A DNA stretch of 64,000 bases from an uncultured Blastocatellia bacterium (GCA_946480785.1 CAMLLD010000020.1:1-64000), one strand, 5' to 3'. Counted from the first letter of the stretch, positions 1 through 9,165 are shown. Notes: generated by a model not told the origin, from the letters alone. Made by a program: numbers and translations.

Positions 1-1
1 C

Positions 2-490
2 ATCCCGGGGGCGCGCGCGAAGCCGCTCGACCCGAGCCTCGCGGTGACGCCGCCCGACCTGACTTCGCGTGCGATTCCCTCAAGCTACGTTCCTTTCCGC
101 AATTCGCATCTGCTCGCCGTCGCTACTAGCTGGGGCGAAGTGATCGGAGCGCGCGCCATATATATAGGAGCAGTCGCCGAAGATTCGTCGGGCTATCCCG
201 ATTGCCGCCCCGAGTTTTACGCCGCCTTTCAAAACGTCATTGACCTCGGCACGAAGCCGGAAACAAACCTCACGATCAGGACGCCGGTGATCCATTTGAA
301 GAAATCGGAGATCGTGCGCACAGGCTTCGCACTCGGCGCTCCGCTGCATCTCACGTGGTCGTGTTACCAGGCAGACGAGCTGGCCTGTGGGAACTGCGAT
401 TCGTGCGCGCTGCGTTTGCGGGCTTTTCGTGAAGCGGGCGTGCGCGATCCGATACCCTACCTGCTTGACAGTAGTCGTTTTGCTTATTAG
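2..490 (+). CDS. queC: 7-cyano-7-deazaguanine synthase QueC, C-terminal part
   Basis: QueC converts 7-carboxy-7-deazaguanine to preQ0 with ATP and ammonia in queuosine/7-deazaguanine synthesis in the cytoplasm. The frame is open from the window edge, so the start lies outside; 162 residues are visible of a usual 225-240, and the N-terminal SGGxDS pyrophosphatase loop is missing. Seen: the [12 protein letters not shown] block and a C-terminal zinc site with four cysteines (TWSCYQ, then CGNCDSC), both typical of QueC. An internal GTG could be called as a start, but the codons before it still read as QueC-like. A queD gene lies about 30 kb away in this window. The family assignment is secure; only the 5' truncation by the window is open. 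Confidence 0.93.
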   Translation: MPGARAKPLDPSLAVTPPDLTSRAIPSSYVPFRNSHLLAVATSWGEVIGARAIYIGAVAEDSSGYPDCRPEFYAAFQNVIDLGTKPETNLTIRTPVIHLKKSEIVRTGFALGAPLHLTWSCYQADELACGNCDSCALRLRAFREAGVRDPIPYLLDSSRFAY

Positions 491-521
491 TTTAGCCCCG
501 CACGGGAGGAATCTGGAGAAG

Positions 522-1877
522 ATGATTAATAAATACTTTATTGGCACACTCGCTATCGCAATTCTCATGGCTGTCGCGTCGGCGCCGGCTTTCGCTCAGG
601 TGGGCGAACTTCGTGGTCACGTCTGGATGCAACAAGCCGATGGTCAAAAGGTTCCCCTTGCTGACGCGCAGATCGATGTCTTCCGCACGGACATGAAGGC
701 GGAGTTTCACACGAAGACGAACAAGAAAGGCGAGTGGGTTTTCGCGGGTATACCGTTCGTCGGCACTTATGTCGTTGCCGCGAGCCATCCGACTGCTTCG
801 CCGAACTTCGTTCCCGGTGTCAAAGCCGGACGCGGTGTCGATGTCGACATCACGGTCACGCCCGGCAGCGGAAAGAAGCTCACGCTTGACGAGATTCAAA
901 AAGCGAACGCGGCTGCGCCGCCCACTGGTGGTTCGTCCGGCGGTGGTGGTACTGAAAGCGCGGCCGACAAAGCCAAGCGCGAAGAGATCATGAAGAAGAA
1001 CGCCGAGATCGAGGCGTCGAACAAGAAAATCACCGAATCCAACGAGGTCATCGCGCGCACGTTCAAGGCCGGGAACGAAGCTCTCACTGCGGCAAACGCC
1101 GCCGCCACCGCAAAAAACTCCGATGAGGCCATTCAGAAGTATGGTGAAGCTGTTACTCAGTATGACCAAGGCCTCGCTGCCGATCCCGATCAACCCGCGA
1201 TCCTGACCAACAAGGCAGTCGCTTTGAAGGGACGCGGAGTCGCACGTTACAACGCGGCTATTACCTCGAAGACACTCGATGATGCCGGCCGTAACGCCGC
1301 GCTCGATCAGGCCAAAGCGGATTTCAAAGCCGCGTCAGAAGCGTCGAGTAAAGCAGCGGGAATGCTGAAAGCGCAGGCGGCGCCGACGGATCCCGCGGAG
1401 TTGGACCGTTACAACAAGAACCGTTATGCCGCGTATGTGACGAATGCCGAATCGATGCGTCTGTTTGTGAGCAAGGTGGATCCGACTCAGGCTGAAGCAG
1501 GTCTCGCAGCGTTCAAAGATTACATCGCGATCGAGACTGATCCGGCGAAGAAGGCGAAAGCCCAACTCGATTCGGCCCAGATGCTGCTCGACTCGGGCCA
1601 GGCCGACAAAGCGCTGGTCGAGTTTCAAACCATCCTTCAGTCGCAGCCGGACAATCCGGAAGCAAACCTCGGCGCCGGACTCGCGCTCTACGCCGCGCAG
1701 GACAAGACGAAGTTTCAGGAGGCCGCGAATTATCTCCAGCACTTCGTCGACGTCGCACCGGACACGAATCCTTTGAAAGCGGACGCGAAAGCGATCCTGG
1801 CGGAGTTGAAGAGCACGGAGAAAGTCATCCCCGAGAAGACTCCGAGCCGTCCCGCTCCCAAGCGCACCCGTCCGTAA
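522..1877 (+). CDS. secreted carboxypeptidase-regulatory-like / TPR protein
   Basis: This is a 451-residue exported protein of unknown role. Residues 1-24 are a clear signal peptide ending in AFAQ. Residues about 25-100 (GELRGHVW...) look like a carboxypeptidase regulatory-like beta-sandwich (CarboxypepD_reg/SpaA type). A Gly/Ser-rich linker and a charged helical stretch (about 145-200) follow, then TPR-like helices to about residue 430 and a Pro/Lys/Arg-rich tail. The ATG was chosen because GGAGGA and GGAGAA motifs lie just upstream and the signal peptide starts there; a longer frame that overlaps queC has no such support. The gap to queC is only 31 bases, so the two may be cotranscribed. 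Such domain pairs are common in acidobacterial envelope proteins; the function is inferred only as binding or scaffolding in the periplasm. Confidence 0.75.
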   Translation: MINKYFIGTLAIAILMAVASAPAFAQVGELRGHVWMQQADGQKVPLADAQIDVFRTDMKAEFHTKTNKKGEWVFAGIPFVGTYVVAASHPTASPNFVPGVKAGRGVDVDITVTPGSGKKLTLDEIQKANAAAPPTGGSSGGGGTESAADKAKREEIMKKNAEIEASNKKITESNEVIARTFKAGNEALTAANAAATAKNSDEAIQKYGEAVTQYDQGLAADPDQPAILTNKAVALKGRGVARYNAAITSKTLDDAGRNAALDQAKADFKAASEASSKAAGMLKAQAAPTDPAELDRYNKNRYAAYVTNAESMRLFVSKVDPTQAEAGLAAFKDYIAIETDPAKKAKAQLDSAQMLLDSGQADKALVEFQTILQSQPDNPEANLGAGLALYAAQDKTKFQEAANYLQHFVDVAPDTNPLKADAKAILAELKSTEKVIPEKTPSRPAPKRTRP

Positions 1878-1881
1878 CGCT

Positions 1882-1973
1882 AACGCCGAAGGCGTTCACT
1901 AATTCAAGCCCAGGGTTCTCCGGAACCCTGGGTTTGCTGTTTAATGCCGCACGTCCAACGCTGAAAGCGTTGG
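1882..1973. repeat. triple-hairpin palindromic element, copy 1
   Basis: There are three perfect inverted repeats in a row: AACGCC-gaa-GGCGTT, a 10-bp stem CCCAGGGTTC/GAACCCTGGG with a TCCG loop, and CCAACGCT-gaa-AGCGTTGG. A second element with the same order and spacing lies upstream of the DinG-type helicase gene near 33.3 kb. The central hairpin may also end transcription of the TPR gene, although only three T follow it. With the promoter downstream, this accounts for most of the 301-base gap before pilB. It resembles REP-type extragenic palindromes; mobility is not shown by the sequence. Confidence 0.75.
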
Positions 1974-2026
1974 CGAACTCCACGCAAAATGTGAGTTTCT
2001 CCACGAGTTTTGCTGGAATTCGAACC

Positions 2027-2056
2027 TTGACACTCCTTGTGTTCAAACTGTACTAT
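2027..2056 (+). promoter_or_regulatory. sigma-70 promoter of the pilB operon
   Basis: A consensus -35 TTGACA is followed after 18 bases by a -10 TACTAT. The predicted start lies about 115 bases before the pilB ATG. It is the best promoter match upstream of the pilB-pilT-pilC group, so this pilus motor operon appears to be housekeeping-driven, unlike the pilin genes further downstream. Confidence 0.7.
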
Positions 2057-2178
2057 GAACGCACAACGATGTTGGCCCATCGTTGAGTGAGTAGAGACGG
2101 GTTCATCATGCCTCGCGCCTCCGGGCGCCTCCAATCCATTCCAGTCGGGACAATTAAAAGCGCCACCAGAAGGCACAA

Positions 2179-3981
2179 ATGTCAGCCAAATTAGGCGAAA
2201 TTCTCGTACGCGAAAATCTTATCAGTCCGCAAAGCCTCCGAGAGGCTCTCGACCACCAGCGCGAACACGGTGGCCGGCTCGGCTTTAATCTCGTCAAACT
2301 CGGTCTCGTCAGCGACGACATGATCACCGCCGTCCTCTCCCGGCATTACGGCATTCCCTCCGTCAATCTCGAGCTCTTCAACATCGATCCCGCCGTGCTC
2401 CGTCTCATCCCCCAGGAAGTCGCGCAAAAACACTCCGTGCTGCCGCTCTCGCGCGTCGGCGCGACACTCACGCTCGCCATGGTCGATCCGACCAACGTCT
2501 TCGCACTCGACGACGTGAAGTTCATGACCGGCCTGAACGTCGAACCGGTAGTTGTCGCCGAAGGCAGCGTGCAACAAGCGATCGCGAAGTACTACGGCAC
2601 CTCACGCGAGATCGAACTCGCCTCCAGTAACGACGACTCACTCGACAAAATCGCGCGCAGCAATGGCAGCAACGGGCACGGCTCGATCACCAACGCCGAT
2701 CTCGTCTCGCTCGACAGTATCGACTTCGACACCGAGCAAACCGGCGACGTCGAAGTAGTCGAAGACAACGAAGAGATCGATCTCTCGACGTTGTCGCGCA
2801 TGAGCGAAGACGCGCCCGTCGTTCGGCTCGTCAACGTGCTGCTGGTCGACTCGCTGCGTCGCGGCGCTTCCGACATTCACGTCGAGCCTTACGAAAAAGA
2901 GTTGCGCATTCGCTTCCGCATCGACGGCGTGCTCTACGACGTAATGCATCCGCCGTTGAAACTTCGCGACGCGTTGATCTCGCGCGTGAAGATCATGTCG
3001 AAGCTCGACATCTCCGAAAAGCGCCTGCCGCAGGACGGCCGCATCAAGATCAAAGTGAAAGTCGACTCGCGTTCGCGCGAGCTCGACTTCCGCGTGTCCA
3101 CGTTGCCGACGCTGTTCGGCGAGAAGGTCGTGCTTCGTTTGCTCGACAAAGAAAACCTCATGCTCGACATGACCAAACTCGGTTTCGAGCCAGAGTCGCT
3201 TACGAAATTTCAACGCAATATATCGAAGCCTTACGGCATGGTGCTCGTCACTGGTCCAACCGGAAGCGGTAAGACCAACACGCTCTACTCAGCGCTCCAG
3301 TCGCTCAACACCGTCGACACCAACATCATGACGGCGGAAGACCCGGTCGAGTTCAATCTCGTCGGCATCAACCAGGTGCAGATGAAAGAACAGATCGGTT
3401 TGAACTTCGCCGCGGCCCTGCGCGCTTTCCTGCGCCAGGATCCAAACATCGTTCTCGTCGGCGAAATCCGCGACTTCGAAACCGCGGAGATCGCCATCAA
3501 AGCCGCGCTCACCGGCCACCTCGTTCTTTCCACCCTCCACACCAACGATGCTCCTTCAACCATTTCCCGCCTGATGAACATGGGCATCGAACCCTTTCTT
3601 GTCGCCACCAGCGTAAACCTCATCCAGGCACAACGACTGATTCGTCGCGTCTGCAAGGACTGCAAGCAGGAACATCCGACCCCGCCCGAAGCGCTGATCG
3701 AAGTCGGCTTCTCGGCCGAAGAAGCGAAGACGCTCAAGACTTACAAGGGCAAAGGTTGTGCGACTTGCAACAACACGGGTTACAAGGGACGAATCGGTCT
3801 TTACGAAGTGATGGAAATCACCGACGAGCTGCGCGAGTTGATCTTGATCGGTGCTTCCGCACTTGAATTGAGGAAAAAGGCGATCGACGACGGAATGATC
3901 ACGCTGCGTGAATCGGGCCTGTTCAAGATTCGCGAAGGCGTGACCACGATTGAAGAAGTTGTTCGCGAGACGGTCGCCTAA
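2179..3981 (+). CDS. pilB: type IV pilus extension ATPase PilB
   Basis: This is the hexameric cytoplasmic ATPase that powers pilin polymerisation. The 600 residues have an N-terminal MshEN/GspE-N domain (about 1-150), a second N-domain segment, and the ATPase core with Walker A GPTGSGKT at residues 359-366, an Asp box, a Walker B-like segment (NIVLVGEIRD) and a His box (GHLVLSTLHTND). A C-terminal zinc tetracysteine motif (CKDC ... CATC) separates PilB/GspE from PilT. Length is normal. It is first in a co-directional group with the basic secreted protein, pilT and pilC, and no type II secretion genes are near, which favours pilus over secretion. A stretch of about 50 acidic residues (180-225) links the N-domain to the ATPase. 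Confidence 0.95.
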   Translation: MSAKLGEILVRENLISPQSLREALDHQREHGGRLGFNLVKLGLVSDDMITAVLSRHYGIPSVNLELFNIDPAVLRLIPQEVAQKHSVLPLSRVGATLTLAMVDPTNVFALDDVKFMTGLNVEPVVVAEGSVQQAIAKYYGTSREIELASSNDDSLDKIARSNGSNGHGSITNADLVSLDSIDFDTEQTGDVEVVEDNEEIDLSTLSRMSEDAPVVRLVNVLLVDSLRRGASDIHVEPYEKELRIRFRIDGVLYDVMHPPLKLRDALISRVKIMSKLDISEKRLPQDGRIKIKVKVDSRSRELDFRVSTLPTLFGEKVVLRLLDKENLMLDMTKLGFEPESLTKFQRNISKPYGMVLVTGPTGSGKTNTLYSALQSLNTVDTNIMTAEDPVEFNLVGINQVQMKEQIGLNFAAALRAFLRQDPNIVLVGEIRDFETAEIAIKAALTGHLVLSTLHTNDAPSTISRLMNMGIEPFLVATSVNLIQAQRLIRRVCKDCKQEHPTPPEALIEVGFSAEEAKTLKTYKGKGCATCNNTGYKGRIGLYEVMEITDELRELILIGASALELRKKAIDDGMITLRESGLFKIREGVTTIEEVVRETVA

Positions 3982-3998
3982 TTCGAGGAGAACCGAGC

Positions 3999-4853
3999 AT
4001 GTTAAGAACAATCGCCATATCGCTAATCCTGGTGCTTTCAGTGAGCATAATGTTGCCCTTTGCGAACGAAGCACACGGCATCAGGCAGAGTGTACAGGTG
4101 CATCATCGCCGTCATCGTCGCCATTCGCGCGCCTGGTGGCGGAGGTATCGCGCTCGCTTGCGGCAGAGACGCGCTGAAGCGGAAGCTTTCGCGGCTCATC
4201 GCAAAGCATCGCTCGAGCTGCCGAAGAACATTCCCGTCGGGGACCTTTCCGCCGTTGGTGGTCCAGCAGTGCCGGTCTTGCCGGAGAACTCGGTGGGCAC
4301 TAACACATTGCCAGCGCCACCGGCTTACGCCGCTGCGGCAAACGCACAACCGACTGTCGTCGTTCCCACTTCGCAACCAGCCTACAGTGCTTCCAACGGA
4401 CAAACGCGCCCGCGTGTTGTCGGCAACTTGAATGCGGCCGTGAAGTCGCCCGCAGCCAAACTGCCGGGACAGATGAGCCTTTCGGTGGTCGCGCTCAGCC
4501 GGCCCAACTCAGCGTTTCTGACTTCGCGTGAAGAGAAGAACATGCTGGCGGGTACGCCTGTAGCCGATCTGCGCCGCATCGTGATCGACAAGATGGTCGC
4601 AGCGGGTGGTTGGGTGACTAACGACTTCGTGCGCGAAGTCAACGGCCATCGCATTTTCGTGGTGACGGCCCGCACGCCGGGCGACACGCTCACGCCGGAA
4701 AAAGCGTGGACGTTTTACTTCACCGAGGCTGGTGGCCGCATTTATGGCTTGACCACTGACTCGCCGCTCGAGTTTGCCGATCGCATGTCGACTGAAGCTG
4801 AGCATTACATCGAAATGCTCCGCACGAAGGCGACCGAAGCCGGCAACCAATAA
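3999..4853 (+). CDS. unknown secreted basic protein between pilB and pilT
   Basis: I do not recognise this 284-residue protein. Residues 1-27 form a signal peptide or anchor. Residues about 32-62 are extremely rich in Arg and His with Trp (VHHRRHRRHSRAWWRRYR), then comes a Pro/Ala-rich low-complexity stretch to about 150, and a compact C-terminal domain (about 170-280) with mixed alpha/beta character. The start is supported by GAGGAG nine bases upstream. It sits 17 bases after pilB and is followed by a palindromic element and pilT, so it is probably expressed with the pilus motor genes. Its place in the operon suggests an envelope role near the pilus machine, but nothing in the sequence shows a catalytic site. 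Confidence 0.7.
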   Translation: MLRTIAISLILVLSVSIMLPFANEAHGIRQSVQVHHRRHRRHSRAWWRRYRARLRQRRAEAEAFAAHRKASLELPKNIPVGDLSAVGGPAVPVLPENSVGTNTLPAPPAYAAAANAQPTVVVPTSQPAYSASNGQTRPRVVGNLNAAVKSPAAKLPGQMSLSVVALSRPNSAFLTSREEKNMLAGTPVADLRRIVIDKMVAAGGWVTNDFVREVNGHRIFVVTARTPGDTLTPEKAWTFYFTEAGGRIYGLTTDSPLEFADRMSTEAEHYIEMLRTKATEAGNQ

Positions 4854-4861
4854 CCAACTCT

Positions 4862-4921
4862 TTGGAGTGCGCCGACTCGTCGGCGCTTTGGCCAAAGCGG
4901 TGACAAGTCCCCGCACTCCAA
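4862..4921. repeat. palindromic element of GGAGTGC type, copy 1
   Basis: Outer arms TTGGAGTGC and GCACTCCAA enclose two further perfect palindromes: GCCGAC-tc-GTCGGC and GCTTTGGCCAAAGC. Folded, it gives a three-way or cruciform shape. It ends 24 bases before the pilT start, inside the presumed pil transcript. A near copy is present close to the right end of the window, so it is a dispersed element rather than a pilus-specific regulator. Confidence 0.75.
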
Positions 4922-4945
4922 GGTTGAACTGGAGAGACGATCCCG

Positions 4946-6121
4946 ATGCGATTGAATGAAACTGTTCCGCAAATCTCTTTGTCCGAACTGCTGAGAAAGC
5001 TTTCCGAGCTCGGCGGTTCGGATCTGCACATCACGACCGGCTCTCCGCCGCAGGTTCGAGTGGACGGTCATCTCCGTCCACTCGAGTCATATCGCGTGCT
5101 CACGTCGGCGGACACGAAGCAGCTCGCTTACTCCGTGCTCACCGACGCACAAAAACATCGCTTTGAGGAAAACCTCGAGCTCGACTTCTCGTTCGGCGTC
5201 AAAGGCCTGTCGCGTTTTCGCGCCAACCTGTTCAACCAGCGCGGCGCTGTCGGCGCTGTCTTTCGCGCCATTCCCTACGAGATCAAAGCATTCGAAGAAC
5301 TCGGTTTGCCCGCGGTCGTCAAACAACTGTGCGAGAAGCCGCGCGGTCTGATTCTCGTTACTGGTCCAACCGGTTCGGGTAAATCGACCACGCTCGCCGC
5401 GATGATCGACAAGATCAACCGCGACCGGCACGAACACATTCTCACGATCGAAGATCCGATCGAGTTTCTGCACAATCACAAAGGCTGTCTCATCAACCAG
5501 CGCGAAGTGAATGCCGACACGCATGGTTTCGCGGCCGCGCTGCGCACTGCGTTACGCCAGGATCCGGACGTGGTGCTGGTCGGCGAAATGCGCGACCTCG
5601 AAACGATCGAATCCGCGTTGCGCATCGCTGAGACGGGCCACCTAACGCTCGCGACGCTGCACACGAACTCCGCGGCGTCTACCATCAACCGTATCATCGA
5701 CGTCTTCCCTTCCGATCAGCAGGCGCAGATCCGCGCGCAACTCTCGCTCGTGCTCGAAGGAATTTTGTGTCAGGCGTTGTTACCGCGTGCTGAAGGCAGC
5801 GGCCGCGCGATGGCGCTCGAGATCCTCGTGCCCAACGGCGCGATTCGTAATCTCATTCGCGAAGACAAAGTGCACCAGATCTACTCGATGATGCAGACGG
5901 GCCAGGACAAGTACGGCATGCAGACGTTCAATCAGTCGCTCGCCACGTTGTATCACAAGCGCCAGATCACGATGGACACGGCGTTGCAGCGTTCGTCGAA
6001 CGTGGACGAGTTGCGCGAGTTGATCGATCGTGGTTCGGGCGTGAACACAGGCGCCAAACCGCACGCGAGCCCCTACGCGCAAGCGCGACCAGTTGGGTCG
6101 AGACCAACAATAACCCGATAG
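4946..6121 (+). CDS. pilT: type IV pilus retraction ATPase PilT
   Basis: PilT depolymerises pili and powers twitching motility from the cytoplasmic side of the inner membrane. The 391 residues have a PAS-like N-domain (GGSDLHITTGSPP at about 30), Walker A GPTGSGKS at 140-147, Asp box, Walker B (DVVLVGEMRD) and His box (GHLTLATLHTNSA). There is no C-terminal tetracysteine, and the AIRNLIRE segment typical of PilT is present. The C-terminal 30 residues are Pro/Ala/Arg-rich and longer than in compact PilT proteins. The ATG is preceded by GGAGAG. It is transcribed with pilC, 31 bases downstream. Confidence 0.95.
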   Translation: MRLNETVPQISLSELLRKLSELGGSDLHITTGSPPQVRVDGHLRPLESYRVLTSADTKQLAYSVLTDAQKHRFEENLELDFSFGVKGLSRFRANLFNQRGAVGAVFRAIPYEIKAFEELGLPAVVKQLCEKPRGLILVTGPTGSGKSTTLAAMIDKINRDRHEHILTIEDPIEFLHNHKGCLINQREVNADTHGFAAALRTALRQDPDVVLVGEMRDLETIESALRIAETGHLTLATLHTNSAASTINRIIDVFPSDQQAQIRAQLSLVLEGILCQALLPRAEGSGRAMALEILVPNGAIRNLIREDKVHQIYSMMQTGQDKYGMQTFNQSLATLYHKRQITMDTALQRSSNVDELRELIDRGSGVNTGAKPHASPYAQARPVGSRPTITR

Positions 6122-6152
6122 ACGATAATCGCATGATCCGGAGCTGACAGTT

Positions 6153-7382
6153 ATGCCAACGTACGTCTTCAAAGGCCGCAACCGACTCAACGAGATCGTG
6201 GTGGGCGAACGCGTCGCCGACAATCGCGAAGCGCTGCGCCAGATTCTGCGGCGCGAGCAAGTCACGCTTACGTCCGTCAAAGAGAAGAACCGCGAATTCG
6301 CGATTCCGAAGATTGGCGGCCGCAAGAAAGTGAAGGCGAAAGATCTCTCGATCTTCACGCGCCAGTTTTCGGTGATGATCGACGCGGGTCTGCCGCTGGT
6401 CCAGTGTCTCGAGATTCTCGCGCAACAGCAGAACAACAAGTACTTCCAACAGATCCTGCTCCAGGTGCGCCAGGACGTTGAAGAAGGTTCCACGCTCGCG
6501 GCGGCGATGGCGCGGCATCCGCGCGTGTTCGATCAGCTTTACGCGAACATGGTGGAAGCGGGGGAAACGGGCGGTATTCTCGATCTGATCCTGCAGCGTT
6601 TGTCGACCTTTATCGAGAAGATCGTCAAACTCAAGCGCGACATCATCTCGGCGATGATCTATCCGGCGGCGGTGATCGTGATGGCGATTCTGGCGGTGGC
6701 AGTGATCCTCATCTTCGTGATTCCGCAGTTCCAGCAGATCTTCCTCGGGTTGCTTGGTCCGGGTGAACAACTGCCGCTGCCGACGCGCATCGTGGTTGCT
6801 TTAAGTAACTTCCTTGCAGGTTGGGGTGGTCTCGCAATCTTGGCGACGATTGTCGGTACCGTTATCGCATTTCGCTTCTACTACAAAACACCGGCTGGAC
6901 GAAAGAACATCGATCGGGTGTTGTTGAAAGTACCGATCATCGGCGACATCTTCCGCAAGATCTCCGTGGCGAGGTTTTCACGCACGCTCTCGACGTTGCT
7001 TTCTTCGGGCGTGCCGATCTTGCAGTCGTTGGACATCACTGCGAAGACTTCCGGCAACGTGATCATCGAAGAAGCGATCACGAAAGTGCGCGCCGGTGTC
7101 GAGCGCGGTGAAAACTTCGTCGATCCGTTGAAAGCCACGGAAGTGTTTCCACACATGGTGGCACAGATGATCGGCATCGGTGAGCAGACGGGCGCGCTCG
7201 ACGCGATGCTCGGCAAGATTGCTGATTTTTACGAAGCGGAAGTCGACTCCGCGATCGCGAACCTGCTGACGTTGATCGAGCCGTTACTGATCGGCTTCCT
7301 CGGCGTCACCATCGGCTCGATCGTCATCGCGATGTACCTGCCGCTGTTCACCCTCATCGGCAAGCTCTCGCAGGGCCACTAA
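6153..7382 (+). CDS. pilC: type IV pilus inner-membrane platform protein PilC
   Basis: This polytopic inner-membrane protein couples the PilB/PilT motors to pilin movement. It has 409 residues with the usual two T2SS-F domains. The first (about 60-190) carries KDLSIFTRQFSVMIDAGLPL; the second (about 265-385) carries SRTLSTLLSSGVPILQSL. Hydrophobic helices lie at about 170-195, 215-235 and 378-400. The N-terminal YVFKGRNRLNEIVVGE motif is typical of PilC. It follows pilT closely and ends this operon; the next gene is convergent with only six bases between stops. No other pilus assembly genes (pilM-Q) are in the window. Confidence 0.95.
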   Translation: MPTYVFKGRNRLNEIVVGERVADNREALRQILRREQVTLTSVKEKNREFAIPKIGGRKKVKAKDLSIFTRQFSVMIDAGLPLVQCLEILAQQQNNKYFQQILLQVRQDVEEGSTLAAAMARHPRVFDQLYANMVEAGETGGILDLILQRLSTFIEKIVKLKRDIISAMIYPAAVIVMAILAVAVILIFVIPQFQQIFLGLLGPGEQLPLPTRIVVALSNFLAGWGGLAILATIVGTVIAFRFYYKTPAGRKNIDRVLLKVPIIGDIFRKISVARFSRTLSTLLSSGVPILQSLDITAKTSGNVIIEEAITKVRAGVERGENFVDPLKATEVFPHMVAQMIGIGEQTGALDAMLGKIADFYEAEVDSAIANLLTLIEPLLIGFLGVTIGSIVIAMYLPLFTLIGKLSQGH

Positions 7383-7388
7383 AAAGAT

Positions 7389-8513
7389 TCAGGCCAGAAA
7401 ACTCCGCGCGGCGTCTTTGTTTTGTGTGAACTTCGACGTCTGCGCTTCGAGTCGTTTCAATCTGTCGCGTGCTTCGTCGGCCCACTGGCTCTGCGAGTCT
7501 TTCGTCAAATACAGGCGCCAGTCTTCAGCCGCTTGTTGCGGTAGCTGCAGGTACTCACGACAGAGCGCACGATTGAAGAGCGCCTCGAGCAAGGACGGAT
7601 TCAACGCCAGCGCGCGGTTCAGGTGTTCGAGGGCTTCTGAAAGCGTGGTAAAGCTCGCGACCTCATCGCCGTCGCGTTGATCGAGTTTCCCTTTTTCAAG
7701 CAAAGCCGCACCCAGATCACTTTGAAACTGCGCGTCGTTTGGCTTCGCGTCAACCGCTTTCTTCAAGAGCGGAATGGCCTGGTCGAATTTTAGTTGCGTG
7801 ACGTAGTACAAGCCGAGCGCGTGATCGGATGCCGCTCCCGGATCGTCTTTTTGAGCATCACGCAACAGACGCTCTGCTCGCTCCTGCGAAAGCGTATCGA
7901 TCTGCTTGTTATTGTTGCCTCTGGTGTTCGGCAGCGGCGCGTAATCGAGTGCGGTGAGTCGAGATTCAACCGGACGCTGGAGACGGTAAGTAGACTTGAG
8001 CGCGAGCAGTCCTCGCTGTAGATCGCTTTGGTAAAAGAAACCTCGCCACACCACGAACGAAAGCGCGGCGACGACCAGTACCGTCACGGCAAAAGCCCAC
8101 GCCGGATTGAGCGGCAGCGCGACCACGGAGTTCCCTGCGGGAGTTAGTCGTCGCGGCAACCACCACCAGCGGGGACGCGGCCGGTCACCATCCTTCGAGA
8201 GTTTTTTTTCCTGCGGCTGGCGCAGTTCCGCCATTTTCCTGCCGGCATAACGAGCCAACGCCTGCGCGCGCCGCACGTCCGCCCGCCGCTCGTCCGTCGT
8301 CAGGAAATTCCGCTCAAAGTTTCGCCGTTCCGCGGCGGTGAACTCGTCCTTCACGTATTGATCGATCAAGTCTTCCTTGACCAATTGCAACTCTTCGAAG
8401 GCGTCATCATCCGCGAACAAACGTTCCTCGACCGCTTCGAGCTGCGTTTCCTGACTCAACTCGCCCAACAGGTATTGTTTCAGTGTGTTTCGGTCTATGC
8501 CATCCTGAGACAT
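7389..8513 (-). CDS. membrane TPR protein, putative anti-sigma factor
   Basis: The 374-residue protein has an N-terminal cytoplasmic region (about 1-95) resembling acidobacterial anti-sigma N-domains (LKQYLLGEL, then a charged helical segment), one transmembrane helix at about 137-160, and a periplasmic half built of TPR units (about 205-350). No HxxxCxxC zinc motif of ZAS-type anti-sigma factors is present. It lies 65 bases downstream of an ECF-like sigma gene on the same strand, which is the main reason to suspect anti-sigma activity. The TPR half could sense a periplasmic partner. The role is inferred from context and domain order, not from a diagnostic motif. Confidence 0.65.
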   Translation of the reverse strand: MSQDGIDRNTLKQYLLGELSQETQLEAVEERLFADDDAFEELQLVKEDLIDQYVKDEFTAAERRNFERNFLTTDERRADVRRAQALARYAGRKMAELRQPQEKKLSKDGDRPRPRWWWLPRRLTPAGNSVVALPLNPAWAFAVTVLVVAALSFVVWRGFFYQSDLQRGLLALKSTYRLQRPVESRLTALDYAPLPNTRGNNNKQIDTLSQERAERLLRDAQKDDPGAASDHALGLYYVTQLKFDQAIPLLKKAVDAKPNDAQFQSDLGAALLEKGKLDQRDGDEVASFTTLSEALEHLNRALALNPSLLEALFNRALCREYLQLPQQAAEDWRLYLTKDSQSQWADEARDRLKRLEAQTSKFTQNKDAARSFLA

Positions 8514-8578
8514 CGGTTAACTTTCTTCGCTGGGGAAACCCTTACGCCCTCTAATGCGCTCCGCGCCCATATAATTTC

Positions 8579-9118
8579 TCACACCTCCTGCCCGAGGCAT
8601 TGAATGAGACATGGCGTTATCGCCTTTTTTATTTGGTAGACGCGAATTCTCAAGGCATTTGCTGAAATACCGAGCCTCTCGGCTTGGTCGTGGCGGTCCT
8701 TTTTCTTGCCGTCAACGTACTCCAGAACCAGCGTGCGCTCATCCTGAGACACCAACTCCAGGCAGTGCTCGAGACAACGGTCCTGGCGCTCGAGTTCGTC
8801 AGGGTCAGGCGGCTCAGGAACGGGCAGCGGGGCCGGCGTCGGTCTCTTATTTTCCAGCATGATCATCTTGGCGACGGCCAGGAAGTAGTGCAAAGGATCC
8901 CCAACCCAGCCCTCGGAGATCTGCGGCACTTTGGTGATGACACGGTCGATGGTGTCGTCTGCGAGGCGCTCGGCGTCAGCGAAGCCGCGGCTCGCAAACA
9001 TTTCGATCAGCCGGCGGCGCACCGACTCGTATTTGCGAGCGGCCTGTTCACGGTCTGGGTTGAGCCAGAAGAGCAAAAGATCGAAGGCAGTCTGATCTAT
9101 GACGTGCTTCTTACTCAT
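8579..9118 (-). CDS. ECF-like RNA polymerase sigma factor
   Basis: A 179-residue protein with the layout of small sigma-70 family factors: a region-2-like helical block (about 45-95, ending FLAVAKMIML) and a C-terminal region-4 helix-turn-helix (about 130-175, DQAERLGISANALRIRVYQIKKAI). The linker is Pro-rich (PAPLPVPEPPDP). It probably directs polymerase to a small regulon and is held by the TPR membrane protein encoded next in the same operon. Its own promoter is a strong sigma-70 type, so autoregulation is not required. No clear Shine-Dalgarno sequence precedes the ATG. The family call is good; the regulon is unknown. Confidence 0.75.
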   Translation of the reverse strand: MSKKHVIDQTAFDLLLFWLNPDREQAARKYESVRRRLIEMFASRGFADAERLADDTIDRVITKVPQISEGWVGDPLHYFLAVAKMIMLENKRPTPAPLPVPEPPDPDELERQDRCLEHCLELVSQDERTLVLEYVDGKKKDRHDQAERLGISANALRIRVYQIKKAITPCLIQCLGQEV

Positions 9119-9165
9119 CGGGAGTCGCGTTAAGAACGGAGCGTGACGGAACGAATAATGAACGA

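Noticed and set aside
387..521. Upstream extension of the TPR protein into queC
   Set aside because: It overlaps queC in another frame and would precede a clear signal peptide that has its own ribosome-binding site.
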